A stretch of 64,000 bases of DNA. Source: Cryptomeria japonica (taxonomy: Eukaryota; Streptophyta; Pinopsida; Cupressales; Cupressaceae). Positions 57,802 through 64,000 of this stretch are shown piece after piece (within the stretch, counting starts at the first letter, position 1; every line of letters begins with the position of its first letter). The stretch is taken from positions 248,119,218-248,183,217 of the forward strand of contig NC_081406.1 in the NCBI RefSeq assembly GCF_030272615.1. The letters run 5' to 3'. Under the pieces are notes generated by a model. The model worked only from the letters and a program-made list of their open reading frames with translations, ran no database searches and was not told where the DNA came from. The position numbers were made by a program, and so were the translations under genes.

Positions 57802-58740
57802 CATTAAACAAAGTGAACAAGTTGCTAATGCCCGATTATTCGGCAAGGGAATTCGAGCTAATTCTAGCTAATAATTTGGTCACAATTTGATTACTAGTTG
57901 CTAATTCCCTACTATTTGGCAAGGGAATTCGAGCTAATAATTTGGTTGCAATTTTCTTAATGGGATAACTCAGGATTCATGTAGCAGGAAATTGAGGCCC
58001 TAGTAGGGGTATCTCCAAATCACTCGACTTTTTCGTCCCTACATAGGGAGGGGATAGTTGGGGAAGAAGCTACAGAGGCTACCCACCTATATGCCCTGGC
58101 TCCCCACTTCTCTACCATCTACTTGGGCTCCCCCCTTCTTACTATTCATGTTCTTTCTATAGGAATACAAATGATCTGGAGAGTTCACCATCTGGGCAAG
58201 GGATATGCCCATCTGTTCTTTCTATAGGAATACAAACATAATACAATCTCATGCAATTTGTTCTTGCTATAGGAATATAGATAAAATACAATCTCATGCC
58301 CCTACTATTATAAAGGGAGGTGTTAGGAACCTCTTTTTATGGAATTTTTTCAGACAAATGCAAAAACCAAAAGTAAACTTAAAATATTTAGACAACCCAA
58401 AAAGCAAAGGCCACAGAATTGTAAGGCCATTTCATTCAAATTAAATTCCAATTCACTCAAATTGAAAGCAAAGGCACTACTATTCTCTGGGGCCATTTAC
58501 TAGGAATTAAAGCCGGTTACAGCTGGAAATAAAGTGAACAAGAGAATGTAAAAAAAGAAAAGGAACTTGAAAAAAATCTTGATAACAAGAACGAAAGGAC
58601 CAACCTCTTGTACAGTTGCTACTGAGCATCTTTCGACAGCAATTGTGCTTGCTTCCTCCCAATTTTTGCACCCTAAGCCCGTGTATAATGATGGCATGTA
58701 ATTAATGTTTTTTTAAAAATAACTCATGTTCATCAGAATT
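57802..58740. other. Flank of element C, no intact gene
   Basis: The first ~90 bp continues an open frame that crosses the C insertion site (see findings). It then repeats GGCAAGGGAATTCGAGCTAA (57840, 57909) and CTTTCTATAGGAATACAAA (58151, 58216, diverged 58264). The rest is unassigned. Confidence 0.5.
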
Positions 58741-59690
58741 CCGATGTCAAATATGAAATCTGAACTATCAGAAAAATTCAACCCGATAGTAACACACAAG
58801 TAGAAGCATGTGATCGGAATAAAATACACTGATGAAGTCCATAGGAAGAATGCACACTAGTGGCAATGGAGAAATATTGTATTGCCGATAACTGATGATG
58901 CTATCGGTAAGAATTATCTCGCTAGACACTGGTAAAAATAAAATGCATCGGCAGAGGTTACGGCAATAAAGGGTCAAATCTTATGCTGAGGAGACATAAC
59001 ATATTGGGAGGAGCTACACCAAGGGAAAAGACATCAAGAAAATTATTCCCATCGCCTAAACACTTTTTAAGCTATCCTGATGCCCAATGAGAGTAGTGGG
59101 ATAACTCACACCGATCAACAGGAAGAGAGGTCATCAACTTATGTTATCCCGATGAGTAAGAAGAAATCAAGAGGATGTGAAAATCATCAAACCAACATAT
59201 GTTGATGGAATTTCGACGTCAAATATGAAATCTTAACTATCGGCAAAAGTCAACCCAATGGTAACACACAAGTAGAATCATGTGATCGAGATAGAATACA
59301 CTGATGAAGTCCATTGGTAGAAGGCACACTAGCGGCAATGGAGAAATCTTGTATTGTCGATAGTCGATGATGCTATCAGTAAGACTTATCCCATTGGACA
59401 CTGGAAAAAGTAAAACACATTGGCAAAGGTTATGATGATAAAGAGTCAAAGCTTATGCCGAGGAGACATAATGTATCAAGAGGAGCTACATCGATGGAAA
59501 AGACATCAGGGAAATTATGCCCATCGCCTGAACACATTTTAAGCTATCCTGATGCCCGATGAGACTAGTGGGATAACTCGCACCGATCAGCAGGAAGAGA
59601 GGTCATCGACTTATGTTATCTTGATGAGTAAGAAGAAATCAAGAGGCTGTGAAAATCATTGGACCAACATATTCCGATCAACAGGTAAAA
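58741..59690 (-). repeat. ~472 bp tandem duplication
   Basis: Landmark AACTATC at 58763 and 59235. Both units run from ATGTCAAATATGAAATCT through GGCAATGGAGAAATMTTGTA to AAGAAATCAAGAGG. A diverged inverted relative lies at 39145-39375. Confidence 0.85.
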
Positions 59691-59699
59691 TCTGTGTCT

Positions 59700-59950
59700 A
59701 TCAGGATGCCGACGTGAGATTTCAACATGTCCGAAATCCGATGAAAACGGGGTATACATTTAAAGAAAAATAAAAAAAATAATCCCACAAAGAAAAAGAA
59801 ATCACATAGCTGGTCAAAAATGTTTGTCGGTTTTTAGTCTAAATTCCGATGTGAAATTTTAACATGTCAGAATTCTGACGAGCATGGGGTAATTTTTCAA
59901 AAAAAAAACAAATTAATCCGACAAAACAAAAGAAATCCCATAGCTCGTTG
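59700..59950. repeat. ~138 bp tandem repeat
   Basis: GATGTGAAATTTTAACATGTC at 59848 repeats GACGTGAGATTTCAACATGTC at 59710; both continue to an A-rich stretch and AAAGAAATCMCATAGCT. It overlaps the 3' end of the transposase-like gene. Confidence 0.75.
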
Positions 59951-62266
59951 AAAAACTGCTCCAAATGTACTAGTGCCTCCTCAACCAACAAAAAGAATCT
60001 GGTCACTACTGAATCAAGAGTACCTCCATGTGACAATGCTGAACTACACCAATCAACAATAGAACATGCATCAAATAAATTTGCAGCTAAAATCCTCAAT
60101 TGCTCCTTAACTAGATCTCTCTTCAAACATGCACCTTCTCCATCATGCTCCCCCTTCCCATGCCCTGCCTAAAAAAACCACAAATATGAGGTATACGCCT
60201 CTCTACATGTATTCTACTCAATTAATAAAACATACAGACATTCTTGAATTGACCCGTACAGTTATCTGACCATAAGAGATGCCGATCAATTGCAATATCT
60301 TTCTCATGCAAAAACTCGAAAAAATTATCGAAAGAATGTTGCACATACTCGAAGGACTGTGATCTATCATCACTCATATAAAAATGATACTCCCTGATTA
60401 TCTTCCTGTCCTCTTTTGTACTATCAGGAGCATGTTTATATGTAATGTGAACAAAAATAGCAATATGGATTGAATTGTAGTACTGAGACTATACCTCATT
60501 CTATGGTTGCAATGTATAGTTTTGTGCAAAATCAACCACCGATACAATAGTGCCAATTGGGAAAGAGTTCTTACACATCCCGAACTATGGATCCAACCAC
60601 TAAGACCTATGGGTGTGCTTTGCATACTTGTAGAAAATGTTTTCCTTAAAATCCAAAATAAAATCAGCAACACCCACTTCTCTTTAGACTGGTTCGCATC
60701 TAGAACCTTAACCTCCTCTTTTCAAAGTATATTTCACTGTCTCATATCTTTTTTTCTCAACACAATTCTTTCCAAAATCATGTTCTCTACCCTCATGAAA
60801 AATGAAACAAACTTTGACAACCCACCACATTGTGATCACTTCTCATTCAAACAATCATTTCTATAGAAATAGCAACCATCTTCTCTAGGGCATAAAAGTA
60901 GATCTTGCAAGTCTCTTGATGATCACAGAAATAACATTGCACCACACTCTTACAACATCTCATTACTATGCATGGTAGAATGAATATGGCATAATAGTTC
61001 ATGGTACTTGCAACAACAAGTATTACGAATCTTAATACGTACACAATAAAATGGCTTCAAAGATTTAAAGGCCCTTTGTGATATTTGTAAAGTTGGATGT
61101 ACTTCACAAAAAAAATTGTACAACATTGTTTGGCTTGATTCCAAGAAATGTTTGGAATGCAGTGTGTGGTCTCAGTTGTCAATTCTTAATTTCAAAAAAT
61201 CCTTTACATTGGGTGATACTCTAGAATTAGAGTGCCAAAATTGTTGAATCTCCTCCTTCACATTGTCAGTAACTTTCTATCAACACGTGGAAGCCTCCCA
61301 CCAAAAGCCCATGTATCATGTTGAAGTGGATCATCAAGTCTCTGTCTTCATGCAAGTTCTCTATCCAAAGTTTTATGGTTTATGTTCAAATCAACACAAC
61401 TTTGTCTCTTTTGATGAGCCTTCCTCAATTGATTGCTTACTCAAGAGGTTGTAATCACCCTTCAAGTGGCTCTCTTATCTCTTTCCTTGGTATTCTTTCC
61501 AATAGAATTGAGAGCATTAGATAGATTTTTGACAATAATCAAATTTCTCTCCATCTTCTTGTTCTTATGAATCTTCAATTTGTTTAGCAATGGTCTCATC
61601 TTTATCATCTTTAGCAATTGAAGAAAAATTTGGCATTGCTTAGTCAATGTCTTATAGCTAAAATTTTGGTCAAAAATTTGTGTAGCCCACAATCGAACAG
61701 TTCTTGTTGACCTTTTGCCTTTAAGATTCACAATAATGTTCTCATCAATTTCAAGTAACCATTTTGGGGTTCTTGAAGGTCTTGGATTTGGAATTTGTCT
61801 TTCATCCATCAGAGGGTCTTCATTTCTGAAGTAATTAGGTGTTACATATTGTTCACTTGGTTGAGCAATTCCACCTTCAATGTCAAAGTTTTCCATATTT
61901 TCACCTCCAATGTCAAAATTTTCCACATGTTCACCTCCTATGTCAAAAAAAATCATATTTACACCAAAATTATGGACACGTTCATTGTCAACTCCCAAAT
62001 TTTCACTTTCCATTCTCACATCATGTTGAGCATTTTCATTATCACTTTCAACATTTTCACTTTCAAAATCTACATTTTTCATTTTCAATAGCTTGTTCAA
62101 CATTTTCAAATTCAATTTCCTCTTCACTTGAAGTAACATTAGCAATATTTAACATACCTTGTCTTCTCCTCCTATGACCTTCTCTATATCTTTCTCTATA
62201 CACTTCAATTTGGTCATTTGAAAGCTTTATTTTGTGTTTAGACTTCTGATGACTACTACTCCCCAT
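59840..62266 (-). pseudogene. Transposase-like gene, broken
   Basis: Starts at 62266 (MGSSSHQKSKHKIKLSNDQI then EVYRERYREGHRRRRQGM), shifts frame near 62100 into an acidic Asn/Glu-rich stretch and RPSRTPKWLLEIDENIIVNL. It then decays through 61460-60400. At 60269-60240 it reads SDNCTGQFKN, then after TAA and TAG stops AGHGKGEHDGEGACLKRDLV near 60165-60110, followed by SALSHGG and FFLLVEEALVHLEQF. The pair 'W/L-SDNC.GQFKN ... GHGKGEHDG.G' is a hallmark of a group of eukaryotic DDE-type transposase relatives I remember from mosses, ferns and animals but cannot name confidently; the Asp of SDNC would be a catalytic residue. No zinc ribbon was confirmed. It would mobilise the surrounding element if intact. 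Confidence 0.5.
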
Positions 62267-62439
62267 TTACCTCCACAAAGATGCTCCTAAATGATTCACA
62301 ATGTAAGCATTGACTTTAAGAATCTCTCAAAAGCACAAATTTGTCTCAACCTGTCTAAACACCCGTGATTGTCGACAGAAACCAAAATCTGAAGAATGTG
62401 GCCCATTGGAATCCATAGAATGCCCCACAAGGATCTTTT

Positions 62440-62616
62440 TAATTTACAGAAATCATATATCCGATATAATTGGATATCCGATTATATCAAATATCTGATT
62501 TGAATGCATAAATTTGGGGTCCCAAAAATAATTCCCGTTGTTGCCTTGTTTTTTGTTGTTGCCACATTAATGGCAGTGGTAGAAATCGGATATCTAATTT
62601 GAGTACTCATATTTTA
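62440..62616 (+). repeat. Subterminal block of the second transposon copy
   Basis: CATATATCCGATATAATTGG, ATATCCGATTATATC, TTTGGGGTCCCAAAAATAAT, GTTGCCACATTAATGGCAGT and ACTCATATTTTAGAGAGAG, parallel to 7271-7415. Confidence 0.8.
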
Positions 62617-62674
62617 GAGAGAGATTAGAGGAGGGGGAGAGAGAGATTAGGGAATAGAGAGAGAGATTAGGGGA

Positions 62675-62745
<71 letters not shown>

Positions 62746-62824
62746 GGAGAAAGGGGGAGAGAGAAATATTAGGGGAGAGGGGGAGAGAGACAGACAGATA
62801 GATAGAGAGGGAGAGAAAGAGAGA

Positions 62825-62873
<49 letters not shown>

Positions 62874-62920
62874 AGAGAGAGAGAGAGAGATTAGGAGAAA
62901 GGGGGAGAGAGAAATATTAG

Positions 62921-62966
<46 letters not shown>

Positions 62967-62970
62967 AGAG

Positions 62971-63033
<63 letters not shown>

Positions 63034-63141
63034 GGGGATAGAGAGAGAAAGAGAGAGGGGGGAGAGAGAGAGAGAGAGAGAGATTAGGGGAGAGGGGAAG
63101 AGAGAGAGATTAGGAGAAAGGGAGAGAGAGAGAGAGACTAG

Positions 63142-63223
<82 letters not shown>

Positions 63224-63309
63224 TTAGGAGAGAGAGGAAGAGAGAGAGATTAGGAGAAAGGGAGAGAGAGAGAGATTAGGGGAGAGGGGGAGAGAGATTA
63301 GTGGAGAGG
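62617..63309. repeat. GA-rich tract
   Basis: Long pure GA runs (62681-62741, 63142-63221) with GATTAGGGGAGAG words, as at 7416. Confidence 0.95.
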
Positions 63310-64000
63310 GGTCATATGACCCCTTAAGACCCATAATGACCCAATATGGTGTCATAAGGGGTCATATTGTGTCCTAAGGGATCATATGGTGTCTTAAAGG
63401 CTCATATGACAAAATATGACCCCTTAGGACACAATATGACCCCTTAGGACACAATATGACCCATAACGACATAATTTGGTGTCGTAAGGGGTCATATGTT
63501 GTCTTAAGGGGACATAGGACCCAATTTGACTTCGTAGGACACAATATGACCCATAACAATATTGTATAGTGTCGTAAAGGGTCATATTATGTCCTAAGGG
63601 GTCATATGGTGTCTTAAGGGATCATATGACACAATATGACCCCTTAGGACACAATATAACCCATAACGACACAATTTGGTGTCGTAAGGGGTCATATGGT
63701 GTCTTGAGGGGTCATAGGACACAATATGACCCCTTAGGACACTATAGGACCCATAATGACCCAATATGGTGTTATAAGGGGTCATATGGTATCCCATGAC
63801 CCCTTAGGACACCATATGACCCATAATGACACCATATGATGTCCTAATGTGTCAGAGTGTGTCATAAGGTGGCAAGATGAATCATTATTACAATATAAAA
63901 AGTAGTGCCAATACTGCTTACAAAAAATTAACACCTAAGGGGTCATATGGTGTCCTAAGAGGTCATAGCACACAATATGACCCCTTCCCCCTCCCCATCT
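63310..64000. repeat. Palindromic-word satellite, second location
   Basis: Same vocabulary as 28291-29799 (GGACACAATATGACCCCTTA and complement) but without the 322 bp higher order. A unique-looking patch occurs at 63860-63935. Continues to the window edge. Confidence 0.9.

Larger units (their letters stand above)
58741..64000 (-). mobile_element. Second copy of the GGGT-type DNA transposon family, cut by window edge
   Basis: Reading leftwards from the right edge: satellite, GA tract, subterminal block with ATCGGATATCCGAT-like palindromes, a transposase-like gene on the minus strand, then tandem repeats. The subterminal block and ~150 bp beyond it match 29902-30180. The left terminus was not found, so 58741 is only the start of the attached repeats. 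Confidence 0.5.

Overview
This 64 kb window looks like heterochromatic, transposon-packed DNA from a plant with a large genome. A conifer or other gymnosperm is my best guess (an inference only). It holds no intact cellular gene. Two fragments of host protein genes survive: part of an NRT1/PTR-family (NPF) transporter at about 2.0-2.36 kb and an intronless, internally duplicated SPT6 fragment at 46.0-46.75 kb. Everything else that can be recognised is mobile or repetitive DNA.

Layout. 1-1690: a reverse-oriented LTR (family D) cut by the window edge. 1996-2358: NPF fragment. 3870-4335: GA-rich tract and a long hairpin. 4536-39097: a decayed Ty3/gypsy element (Tat-like, family D, + strand) whose integrase gene is split at one codon by 28,020 bp of foreign DNA. 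Its pol resumes in the same reading order at 34426 and is followed by a polypurine tract and a 3' LTR. The intruder, 6406-34425, has imperfect terminal inverted repeats beginning GGGT and a 3-4 bp target duplication. It carries GA/CT tracts, a ~322 bp higher-order satellite, inverted subterminal blocks with the palindrome ATCGGATATCCGAT, and an unidentified apparently spliced gene. Inside it sits a 20 kb block (8068-28051) of two related LTR retrotransposons, A (+) and B (-), joined tail to tail with a 9 bp spacer. The block forms a giant inverted repeat flanked by ~91 bp direct duplications of GA-rich DNA. A tRNA-derived SINE lies near the right end.

39.1-46 kb holds a Copia-like solo LTR (reverse) and unassigned DNA. 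46753-57796 is a complete non-autonomous LTR element (family C) with perfect 5 bp target duplications (GATAC), inserted beside the SPT6 fragment. 58.7-64 kb is a second, reverse-oriented copy of the GGGT-type DNA transposon family. It carries a broken transposase-like gene, the same subterminal block, a GA tract and the satellite, and runs off the right edge.

How the parts relate. A, B and C encode no pol. A and B carry a single ~783-codon frame (gag-like N-terminus plus a long Pro/Ser/Gln-rich extension), broken differently in each copy, and C keeps a piece of the same extension. A/B share a 3' hairpin motif with the pol-bearing element D and share leader motifs with C, so A/B/C look like non-autonomous partners of a D-like autonomous element. 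Inferred order of events: D inserted, the GGGT transposon (~8 kb) inserted in D's integrase, the A/B block inserted into the transposon's GA tract, and a SINE inserted in its AT-rich end. All coordinates of repeat edges are by eye.
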